From positions 36,612,230-36,676,229 of the forward strand of contig CM032121.1 in the NCBI GenBank assembly GCA_018894105.1: a stretch of DNA of 64,000 nucleotides. The letters run 5' to 3'. Origin of the DNA: Jacaranda mimosifolia (lineage: Eukaryota; Streptophyta; Magnoliopsida; Lamiales; Bignoniaceae). Of the stretch, positions 23,570 through 33,594 are shown one piece after another; the first letter of the stretch is position 1; each line of letters opens with the position of its first letter. The notes under the pieces were generated by a model that made no database searches, was not told the origin of the DNA, and saw nothing but the letters and a program-made list of their open reading frames with translations. The position numbers and the translations under genes are program-made.

Positions 23570-24644
23570 TGTTAAATTGCATATTTGTCATTTAATTCAT
23601 ATAATTTCCCTTTACGATTAATAGTAAAAATGCTTAATTGTTGGATTTTAATTTTCAATTTATATTTCATGAAGCAAATTGAAGATTCAAGCTAAATGTA
23701 GCTAAAAATCGAGTATTTGATATGCTAGGAGCAAAAATTGCATTCTTGAGGAGATGGGAAATGGAAGAAGGAAATAATTCGAGCGTGAATGTGTCTTGCT
23801 TCCGAAGACTCTATGCAAATTCAATTAGGAAGCATTCAACCCCTCTTGAGAATTGTATATTTTTGGAATATTTTTATTTTTGTTTCTTTAATTAAGAGAA
23901 TTTAGGTCTCCTTATTTTGGTAGGACTCTTACCTAGTTTTCTGTTACATTAGGAGTAGTAGGCTATATATATAGAACCAAAGATGAGACCAGACCTATCT
24001 TTTCATCCTTCATCTTTCATTCATCATATTTTAATTTCCTACATTTTTCTCTCAAGCATGAGTTGCTAAACTCTCATTCTAGCTTAAGGGATTATCGAAG
24101 TTTGATTCTTTAATATTTGTGAGATCTAATTATTTAGTTGTATTTCTTATTTCTTAAGTATTTGTTTATCTTCTGTTTTCACTACGAATATTCAGGTTTA
24201 TTGAATTTAAGGTCTAAATTTGATAGCTTAGAATATTTGTTCTGCCAATTAGAACTTTAAATCCGTAATTGTTTAATTGTTCTAATGCATGTGATGAATA
24301 ACATAGTTATGTGTGTTATGAAGATAAATAATCTAGTCTGAATAAACCTCACTTGTGTGTGTTTGTTGGCTAGGGCTTGACTCTCTACTTTATAATACTT
24401 TTGGTAAATTAAATCCTATGAGCATTTCTTTAGGGTTGTTTACTGGAAAGGGAAATAACTAGCGAGCTTTCTTAATTATCAAGATAGTGAGGAGAGATTG
24501 ATTATTAGGGTATTTTGAATAACTATAACCAGTTTATTCAATAATGAGGAATTTATCTTTGCATTGATAATCAAATATGTGAATCAAACTGAGATTTTAC
24601 CCTAGGTTATATTTCATCTTATTGATTTCTTATTTTATTTGTAA
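23570..24644. mobile_element. LTR-like insertion, 1.08 kb (unit 1)
   Basis: Direct repeats AGCAT (23565-23569 and 24645-24649) flank a segment starting TGTTAAATTGC. The paralogous C flank at 33375 is uninterrupted here, which proves an insertion. A TATA-like CTATATATATAG lies near 23962, as in an LTR promoter. The 3' end is not the usual CA, so the exact boundary is uncertain. There is no coding capacity. A copy lies at 44516-45591, so insertion preceded the unit duplication. Confidence 0.55.
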
Positions 24645-25118
24645 AGCATTTATATTATAGTGATGTTTTGTGTGAATTTCATCTGGCTCATTATAGTTCG
24701 AACTTCCTCTTGTACATGATCAAGTAGGCTCAGTAGGAAAGGACATAATATACTTGTTTCAAAAAGTAATCCAGTCTTAAGTAACAGTAAACTGTACCCT
24801 GTTTTGTGCATGGCCATATTAATGGAACGTATGAAAAAGAAGGCTACATCCAAAATCATACTTTTCCTATTCATGTCTAATTCCTTGCCTTGGCTTCCAA
24901 GAATTATTATAGCATGAGATTTGCTAAGATCGAATTCACTTGCATTAATCCACATTAGAATATGCATGTGCCAATGTACTTGAACTACTACTTAGTTTTG
25001 TTCTTGATAGGCCTAGCCCTACTACTAATCATTGAAGAAAAAAAATGCTTCCAGGCTCACCAATGGCCAATTGTTCCCAAGCGCATCAACAGTAGTGAGC
25101 TCTATGAGGGCTTGTCAT
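24645..25118 (+). other. continuation of the C-type 3' flank
   Basis: This is homologous to 33380-33590 (after C1) and to 56590-57040 (after A3). It contains several short overlapping frames that have no family resemblance and differ between copies. I see no gene. Confidence 0.6.
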
Positions 25119-28100
25119 CATGGTTTGCCGGAATGCCGATATATCAGTTGGAACGGGTGTTTCGGAACCGGAATGCCCATCAACGTTCCATTGTTCCAAT
25201 TGTTAACGGCTAGGACTTGCCATGGGCGTGCCAGACTGATAAATCGGCGGAACTCCGTGACAATCTAATTTATCGAAATGTCACAGCATTTCAAAACAGA
25301 ACACCAATTTGAGGGGAAGAATTGAGAATTAAGGTATTTTCCAATTTCATATGATTAAACATCTTCTCTAAATGAAGGCATGTGGATGCCAGAAGTGGGA
25401 GGAGAGTGGTGGCAGCAGGTGGCAGTGGCAAAAGGGGAGGGCCGAAATGGTGGCGATGAGGTTGGGCATTGACTTGTTGTAGATACTTTTCTTTGAAGAA
25501 GATGACTCCTCATAAGATGGCTTCTCCTTTTCTTTCTTTTCTTTTAATTTTATTTTTATTTTGTCAATTTAAATATATTATTTTAATTTTCTACTTTATT
25601 CATTTAAAGTTGAATTTTATATGTGTCTTTTAGTTTCTAAGTATGAAATTATATTAACAATAAAATATTTATATACTTTTATAGTAACTAAATTTAAATA
25701 TTAAATTTACATAAATCTAAAATATAATGTTTGCAATTTATGTAATAATTTTAAATCCTAAATTTTTAATTATTTGGAAATTTATTTAAGATTTACAAAG
25801 AGAGAAGAAAAATATATAAAATTAATATTTTTGAATATTTTATTTAAATCTAAAAAAGTATAAATCTTACTAGTAAAAATATAGGGTAAATGTCACTAAT
25901 AGTCCCTGATGTTTCGATTTAGTATCACTTTAGTCCTCAATCTTTAAAACTTCATCTTTTAGTCCCTGACGTTAATATATCGTTTCACTTTAGTCCCTAA
26001 AATCATTTTCTGGTAGTTTTTGCCGGAAAATTGACCAAGTTTGACATTTTTAAGGGCAAAATTGTCAATTCATAGTTTTATGTTCCACTTTAGTCCCTAT
26101 ATAAAGTTTTATGTTCCACTTTAGTCCCTATATAAGGTTTTATGTTCCAATTTAGTCCCTATGTTAAATTTTTTTTTTCCTTTTTATAAATATATGTCCA
26201 TGTGTGTATATATATTTGTGTATAATATATGTGTATATATAATTGATACTAATATTAGTCACATGCTCATATATTATTATTAATATTTAAGAATATATTA
26301 TTGATATATTAATATCATTTGTGATACTATTGTAATTAATAATATTAGTAATATTATTATGGATATGGGATAGCCTAATAGGCCCAGCCCAATAACACTC
26401 CACTAGGACAGGAGTTGGTCTGATGCTCCCTAAGCAGCTCGACTGCCCTTAAACCCAACTCATTTTGGACCACGTAGACATTTGATTGCCACTCGACCTC
26501 TGGATCCCTATCTGTCATGGTGGATATTAGCGTTCTTGATCGACCAGGTTATAGCCGATAGCCTCCGTTAGGTGGCCTCAATCCTTCAACCAAAATGATG
26601 TAGCTTCGACCAGAATGAGCCTGGTGACCAAGATCCCAGTAGATATTCATGTTGGAGTGCTCGTCTTGACCAGAGAGGTCGAGGAGTGACGAATGCCCTT
26701 TGGCCACATTGAATGCCTTGCCAGGCACCGTGCTGCCGCATTAATAGCGCGTGCCACCAACAGTACCACTTTTTGCAGTCGTGTCAGGCTAGGGATCGCC
26801 TCTGGTGTACCACCTTTTCCTAGGTAGCTGCCTCCTGAAACAGTACACAAGCTGGATAAGATTGATATGTCTTTGATGCCCCTATTGTGTAAGAAGGGCC
26901 ATTGTCCTTGCTTGAGGACTTTCCAATCTTATCCAGCTTGTGTACTGTTTCAGGAGGCAGCTACCTAGGAGAAGGTGGTACACCAGAGGCGATCCCTAGC
27001 CTGACACGGCTGCAAAAGGTGGTACTGTTGGTGGCACGCGCTATTAATGCGGCAGCACGGCGCCTGGCAAGGCATTCAATGTGGCCAAAGGGCGTTCGTC
27101 ACTCCTCGACCTCTCTGGTCAAGACGAGCACTCCAACATGAATATCTACTGGGATCTTGGTCACCAGGTTCATTCTGGTCGAAGCTACATCATTTTGGTT
27201 GAAGGATTGAGGCCACCTAACGGAGGCTATCGGCTATAACCTGGTCGATTAAGAACGCTAATATCCACCACGACAAATAGGGATCCAGAGGTCGAGTGGC
27301 AATCGAATGTCTACGTGGTCCAAAATGAGTTGGGTTTAAGGGCAGTCGAGCTGCTTAGGGAGCGTCAGACCAGCTCCTGTCATAGTTGAGTGTTATTGGG
27401 TTGGGCCTATTGGGCTATCCCATATCAATAATAATATTACTAATATTATTAATTACAATAGTATCACAAATGATATTAATATATCAACAATATATTCTTA
27501 AATATTAATAATAATATATGAGCATGTGACTAATATTAGTATCAATTATATATACACATATATTATACACAAATATATATACACACATGGACATATATTT
27601 ATAAAAAGGAGAAAAAAAATTTAACATAGGGACTAAATTGGAACATAAAACCTTATATAGGGACTAAAGTGGAACATAAAACTTTATATAGGGACTAAAG
27701 TGGAACATAAAACTATGAATTGACAATTTTGCCCTTAAAAATGTCAAACTTGGTCAATTTTCCAACCAAAAACTACCGAAAAATGATTTTGGGGATTAAA
27801 GTGAAACGATATATTAACGTTAGGGACTAAAAGATGAAGTTTTAAAGATTGAGGACTAAAGTGATACTAAATCGAAACATCAGGGACTATTAGTGACATT
27901 TACCCAAAAATATAATATGTATATATAATTTTATATTACTATATAAAATGATTATAAAAGTTTTAATTTATTGTTATATTTAGAAAAGTTAAAACCACTA
28001 CAATTAAATTTTTAGAATATTATTATCTAAATATATTTCTTCACATTACTCTAATGAATTTAATAGCATCCCTATATATTATTGTACTATTCTTGGTATT

Positions 28101-28454
28101 ATTAATCATGTAATTTCATTATATCAATTTTACTTTCATTGTGATGTAGAATATTTTTTCAATATCTATGTACTTTATAAATTGAATGGAAAATTTATAA
28201 AGCATTATCATTAGTGTTGTAACAAAGCTTAAGTAATTTATCACATCAATTTATAGCACTCAAAATTATTCGAAACACCTAATATAAATGTTAGTAAGTA
28301 TTTTTACAGGTATTAAAATTTTAAAAAAATTTCTAGTACTTAAATTGACAAAATGAGTGGAATGCTCGCGATCGTTCCACGACATTACAATGAAACTATG
28401 GAAGTGAAACGGTAACTTCCGTTTCAAACCCCGTGACCGTTCCTGCGAACCATG
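25119..28454. mobile_element. hAT-like element, interrupted by the foldback element (unit 1)
   Basis: The ends are CATGGTTTGCCGGAATG and, inverted, CATGGTTCGCAGGAACG (14 of 17 match). A perfect 8-bp target-site duplication CTTGTCAT lies at 25111-25118 and 28455-28462, the size expected for hAT. The A3 downstream DNA (about 57040) reads GAGGG-CCTGTTGT-AGATAAG at this point, so it is an uninserted site. Net of the nested foldback element it is about 1.3 kb, with no transposase. Unit 2 has the same element at 46067-47388. Confidence 0.8.
25884..27905. mobile_element. 2.02-kb palindromic foldback MULE
   Basis: Two near-identical inverted arms of about 980 bp (25884-26864 and 26926-27905) flank a spacer of about 61 bp, so almost the whole element is one palindrome. 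It begins GGGTAAATGTCACTAATAG and is flanked by a perfect 9-bp target-site duplication AAAAATATA (25875-25883 and 27906-27914). Unit 2 (near 46850) has a single uninterrupted copy of the target. The same 60-odd-codon frame appears on opposite strands (26647-26850 minus and 26902-27141 plus) only because the arms mirror each other. No transposase is seen. Confidence 0.9.
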
Positions 28455-28574
28455 CTTGTCATAGATAAGTTGGGTCAACACTTTTTGTTTTTGAATTTAT
28501 TGAGTATTGTCTTATCAAGTTAATACTTCCCACCTCGCTCATCCTTATCTACTCTGAGAGTTTACCCTGCAGCT

Positions 28575-28755
28575 CAGGTTCTGGGTGATAAAAGCTACAA
28601 GGAAAGAAAAAAGATAAGGTAGAAGTAGAACATACCGTGGGTGATAAACACTATAAGAAAAGAGCCTTTTGAATCATCAAGCAAAGACCATGGGCAGTTT
28701 CAGAGGAGGGTGCTCTCATAAGAATCTCAATAATTTTATAGAGGAAGGATGACGG
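28575..28755 (+). pseudogene. UGT 3'-end remnant (unit 1)
   Basis: A broken copy of the last part of a UGT83A exon 2 starts at TTCTGGGTGATAAAAGCTAC (the ILGDKSY codons), partly doubles that motif, and continues to the NFNNFIE-like codons and GATGAC-like end. It has indels and no PSPG box. A counterpart in unit 2 is at 47508-47640. Confidence 0.75.
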
Positions 28756-28774
28756 AAATAAATCCCATGTGAAA

Positions 28775-29420
28775 CAGTCTTGTCCGTTGCTTTCCTTTGT
28801 ATTATTGATATTGCTCTTGTTGGCTAATTAAGAATATGCAGATGACATACAAATGGTACTTGTCATCCCTATCAGCGATGGCTAATTTTGGTAACAGAGT
28901 ACAACCAAATGGCAAGTATGTTATTTGATAAACAACTTGAAACTATACTGGGTTTCATCAGAAGTCCCCAGTGGAAGAGTAGATGTAATCATATATGAAT
29001 TGGTCAAAGAGAAACTGGTCTACACACGAGAAGCATGCTAGACATGGTCCAGGTTGCCGGCTGTGGAAAAGTTAGATGCCATTGGTCTTTTCGTCAAAAG
29101 GAATGCATAATTTACAATTTAAAAGCTGGCAAACCTTGACGCTTTCTGTGCTGTTTCTACAGTTCTATCAGTACAGCACAGGTTGTCATCAAATCAACAG
29201 ACAAAAATATGCGTAATTTCAAGAGATTAAGGTAATCATAGAAAGAAAACATATATTAAAAATGAAGTCATAATCGAACAGTGCAGCAGACCAGAGAAGA
29301 AAACTACAAATTGTCAAGAAGAAAAACTATACAAATGACAAAAGGAAAAAGGTGATTCCAGCTTAGGGGAACAGACAAGACCTTGATGTTGAGTCCTTGG
29401 TTTTTGCCACCTATGCTGAC
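28775..29420 (+). other. upstream region of UGT B1
   Basis: This stretch has no gene. It is closely shared with 47650-48307 (before B2) and 62765-63257 (before B3), and more distantly with 16540-16836. Conservation across copies suggests that it holds the B-type promoter. Confidence 0.6.
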
Positions 29421-29428
29421 TATAAAAC
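29421..29428 (+). promoter_or_regulatory. TATA box candidate for UGT B1
   Basis: TATAAAAC lies 55 bp before the ATG and is kept in the context ATGCTGACTATAAAACTAA before all three B genes (48308 and 63258). Confidence 0.6.
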
Positions 29429-29475
29429 TAAGGCCAAGAGAAAAAGCAGCTATAAAAATATTGTGAGAGGTAAAA

Positions 29476-30990
29476 ATGGGCAGACCACATGTCTTAGCCA
29501 TGCCATTTCCAGCACAAGGCCATGTGATTCCCTTGATGGAGCTTGTCCATTGTTTAGCAGAGAACGGCATCAAAGTCACATTTGTCAACACTGAGTTCAA
29601 CCACGACCGGATCGTGAAGGCACTGTCACATTGTGGAAACTTGAATGAACTGATAAGTCTGGCTTCGATCCCAGATGGGTTAGAACCGTGGGAGGACCGA
29701 AATGACCTGGTGAAGCTATCAGCCGCAATGTTGAAGGTCATGCCTGAGGCGCTGGATTCTCTCATTGAAAAGACCAATGAAACAGATAGTGATAAAATCA
29801 TATGCGTTATTACAGATTGTAGCTTAGGATGGGCAGTGGAGTTGGTGAAAAAGTTGGGAATCAAGACAACCGCCTTCTTGTCAGCACCAGTTGCAGTGTT
29901 AGCCTTGTCAAGCAATGCCCAGAAACTGGTCAATGAAGGGATCATCGACAGTGATGGTAAGTATCAAATTTTCTTGGGAAAATTTTGTAAGTTCTCATCA
30001 ATAACGCATGGCCCTGAAGTCAAAAAATTTAACAAATAGATGTGGTATACCTCTATTTGGACATTATTACCGACAGAGATATCATTTCTGACTGTCCCTC
30101 CAGGAAGACCCTTGAAGCAACAGATGATTCGATTGTCTCCAGAAATGCCTGAAATAAGCACCCTGGACTTAGCATGGACACGCATTGGTGATCTGAACAC
30201 ACAAAAAAAGGTATTTCATCAAATATCGAGGAATATAAAATCAACAAATTTGGCAGATTGGACGCTTTGCAACTCATCTTATGAATTGGAGCCTGGGGCA
30301 CTCACCTTGGTTCCTAGGTGCTTGCCAATAGGCCCTCTTCTTGCAAGCAATCGTCTCGGAAAATCAGCAGGATATTTCTGGCCAGAAGATTCTGCTTGCT
30401 TGGAATGGCTTGATCAACAGCCAGCCAATTCCACAATATATGTTGCATTTGGGAGCTTCACCATTTTTGATCAAGCCCAGTTCCAAGAATTGGCTCTTGG
30501 GCTCGAACTTACCAACCGGCCGTTCCTATGGGTTGTAAGGCAAGATATGACTCAAGAAACCGATGAGGCTTATCCGAAAGGATTCAAAGAAAGAGTGAAG
30601 AATTGTGGGAAAATTGTGGGATGGACACCTCAACAGAAGGTCTTATCTCACCCTTCTGTTGCTTGTTTCCTCAGCCATTGTGGTTGGAATTCTACCATTG
30701 AGGGTATAAGCAACGGAGTCCCTTTCTTGTGCTGGCCTTACTTTGCAGACCAGTTTCTCAACCAGAGCTACATTTCTGATTGTTGGGAAGTTGGATTACG
30801 CTTGGACAAAGATGAAAGTGGAATCATTAGACGGGACGAGATCAGGAATAAGGTGGACCTTCTTCTTACTGATAAAAGCTACAAAACTAGAGCCGTGAAT
30901 CTTCAATCAAGGGCCATGTCTTGTACCACAGAAGGAGGGTGTTCTCAGAAGAATTTCAATAACTTTGTAGATTGGATCAAGGAAAACTGA
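29476..30990 (+). CDS. UGT83A-type UDP-glycosyltransferase, copy B1
   Basis: Exons are 29476..29956 and 30104..30990, 455 residues, intact. The N-terminus MGRPHVLA resembles Arabidopsis UGT83A1 more closely than the A copies do. The catalytic His is residue 16 (PAQGH), and the partner Asp is residue 114 in CVITDCSLGWA. The PSPG box is at about residues 334-377. It begins WTPQQKVLSHP instead of the usual WAPQ and keeps HCGWNS, Trp22 and the final Gln. The intron is 147 bp. It lies about 770 bp before pseudogene C1 on the same strand. Residues of the second half of exon 1 and the first 60 codons of exon 2 differ strongly from B2 although the rest is nearly identical. The acceptor is unknown, and glucosylation of phenolics or related metabolites is a family-level inference. 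Confidence 0.93.
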
Positions 30991-31758
30991 AATTATTTAT
31001 TAATAAATGTTGCAGATATCATCGAACTTCATTTTAAATTTTCCATGAACAATGCATTACAAATTAAGACAGCATCAATGCAGGATCCTTGACAATTAAG
31101 AGTGATCTTATACTTCGAACTTCATCTGACAAAAGTTATAACTAACTTCCATTTTCCCATAATCAAGTAAGATGTTCTTTAAATCAAAGAAGATTTGGTA
31201 CATATACATGAATCAGCTCCATCCTCGGATACTACAAAATCACATTGAGGACAAATACTAAGTGGGCATTTAACCAATTCCATCTGAAATATCAGGCAAT
31301 TAAGCAATTGCACTCGTTCAATATGACTAGTCCATCTATATAAGTAGGACGAAAGAAAAACTCTTATTTGTTGACCTGGTAATAGAAATTATCTGATCAT
31401 TTCTTCCATTTTTCTGGATGCCGGCCTTAAAGTAATCATATGGTGTGGATCTTATAAGCAGAAAAGAATCATGAATACAATTCCATGTTGCTAAAACTTA
31501 GACGCACGGCAGATTCTTGCACAACCATAAATACAGCAGCACAAAGTTGTAGGATCAATAAACAAGTATGTATAGTTGTAAAAGATGACGGGGAATACAG
31601 ACATAAATTTAAATTAGTTTAGTGAAGTCATAACCATTGCCAAGAACAAGAATGGAGCAGACAAGACAAAAGAAACTAAACAGTAGCAACAGACTAGAAG
31701 TAAAAACTAAGATATACAACTCATGTAAATGACAAAGAAGTAGAATTAATTCCAACCA
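30991..31758 (+). other. B1-C1 intergenic region
   Basis: This 768-bp AT-rich spacer is nearly identical to 49884-50654 between B2 and C2. It holds the B 3' UTR and the old C promoter. I see no gene. Confidence 0.7.
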
Positions 31759-33274
31759 AAAGCAAAACCACATGTACTAGCTATACCATATCCAGCACAA
31801 GGCCATGTGATTGCCCTAATGGAGGTTGCCCAGTGTTTAGCAAACAATGATGTCAAAGTCTCATTTTTGAACACTGAGTTCATTCGCGGTCGAGTTGTGA
31901 AGGCAATCTCAGAGACAGGAAACATCCATGAATTGATAAGTTTGGTTTCAGTTCTAGACGGCTTAGAATCCGAGGAAGACAGAAATCACCATGCAAAGTT
32001 AACAGAAGCAATGACAAAAGTCATGCCCATGAAGCTGGAGGCTCTAATTGAAAAGATAAATGGGACACCAGGTGATGATGGAATCGCCTGTGTTCTCACC
32101 GACCTCTATATGGCCGCGGCATTGCAGGTGGCTGAAAAGTTCTGGATCAAGAGAGCAGCATTCTCGCCGGCAGCAGTGGCCATGTTGGCCTTGCGACTAG
32201 TGCACAGAAACTACTTGATGACGGGATCATAGACCATGACGGTGAGGCTTGTATGACACTAAATCTCAATCAGTAAGTAATGTTACTCGGAAGGATAAAT
32301 CCTAAAATCAGAAACAGAAAAAGTTTAGGAAAACTTAATGCTATACTCATTACATCTTCCCTACAGGAACACCTTTGAAGAACCAACAGAATCAGCTGTC
32401 TCCATCAATGCCTGAAATGAGCTCTATCAACTTTGCATGGACATGCCTCCCTGACCTGACAATGCGGAAAACTATTTTTCACTGTATAATGGAAAACAAC
32501 GAATCAGCAAAGTTAGCACAATGGCTGATTTGCAACTCATCTGATGATTTGGAGCCTGTGGCACTCATTTTTATGCCGAATTGTTTGCCAATAGGCCCTC
32601 TCGTTGCTAGCAGCCGTCTTGGAATATCAGCAGGCTACTTCTGGCCTGAAGATTCGACTTGCCTGGCATGGCTTGATCAACAGCCAACCAATTCTGTCGT
32701 CTATGTTGCATTCGGGAGCTTCACCGTATTTGATGCAAGTCAGCTCCAAGAATTGGCTTTGGGCCTAGAACTCACCAACAGGCCATTCCTATGTGTTGTA
32801 AGGCAAGATATAACTCAAGATATTAATGAGGCATACCAGCTAGGATTCAAAGAGCGAGTAGAGAATCGCGGGAAAATGGCCGATTGGGCACCTCAACAAC
32901 AGGTCTTATCGTACCCTTCTGTAGCCTGCTTTATGAGCCATCGTGGTTGGAATTCTACCATGGAGTCGGTAAGCAACGGGGTCCCCTTCTTGTGCTGGCC
33001 CTACTATGCCGACCAGTTCCTTAACCAGAGCTACTTAATTGATCATTGGAAAGTTGGTTTAGGCCCAGACAAAGATGAAAGTGGAATCATCAGACAAGAA
33101 GAAATTAAAAAAAGTTATGAAACAAGAGCATTGGAGCTTCAAGCAAAGACCACAGCTAGTGTCAGAGAAGGCGGAAGTTCTCAGAAGAATTTCAAGAACT
33201 TTGGATTAAAGAAAACTAATCCCTTGAATGTTTTGCATATAGAAATCGCGGAGAACATTATGCTGAGACAGTAA
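31759..33274 (+). pseudogene. UGT83A-type pseudogene C1
   Basis: Two exon-like blocks, 31759..32241 and 32367..33219, align along a whole UGT83A gene with the intron in the usual place. The codon at the normal start position is AAA instead of ATG. Near 32193, exon 1 has a 1-nt deletion relative to C2, which shifts the frame before the splice site. In exon 2 the PSPG box reads SHRGWNS, with Arg replacing the near-invariant Cys. About eight residues are missing after QEEIKK. A 7-nt deletion in the final codons shifts the frame, so reading runs on to 33274 instead of the old stop at 33217. The catalytic-type His in PAQGH survives. C2 shares the lost start, the Cys-to-Arg change and both 3' deletions, so decay began before duplication. 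A transcript could still be made, but no full enzyme. Confidence 0.92.
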
Positions 33275-33594
33275 GATAAAAATCAACATGAAATCTTTGT
33301 CTACACTATCATCAGAAATCCTTTAAGCAATGTATTTGACATAAATTATGCAAGAAACAAGACAAAAGCATTTATATTATAGTGATGTTTAGTGTGAGAT
33401 TCAAGCGGTTCATCACAGTTTGAACTTTCTCTTTCACATAATCAAGTATGATTGAAAGGAAAGGGCGTAATATACTTGTTCCAATAAATAATCCAACCTT
33501 AAATACCATTAATTCTATCCTGTTTGGTGCATGGCCGTATTAATAGAGTACATGAAAAAGGTAGGATGCATCCCAAGTCAAAGTTCTCCTATTC
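33275..33594 (+). other. C1 3' flank up to the duplication junction
   Basis: This C-type 3' flank ends at about 33594, where the sequence switches to DNA copied from the first gene's 3' flank. No gene is present. Confidence 0.7.

Noticed and set aside
24962..25268. Overlapping 78-83-codon frames before the hAT element (and their copies at 45909-46272)
   Set aside because: Two frames are open over the same bases, they run across the hAT boundary, and the peptides differ between units without signs of constraint.
26647..27141. Matching 67- and 79-codon frames on opposite strands
   Set aside because: They are the same sequence in the two arms of the palindromic element, with no resemblance to a transposase.
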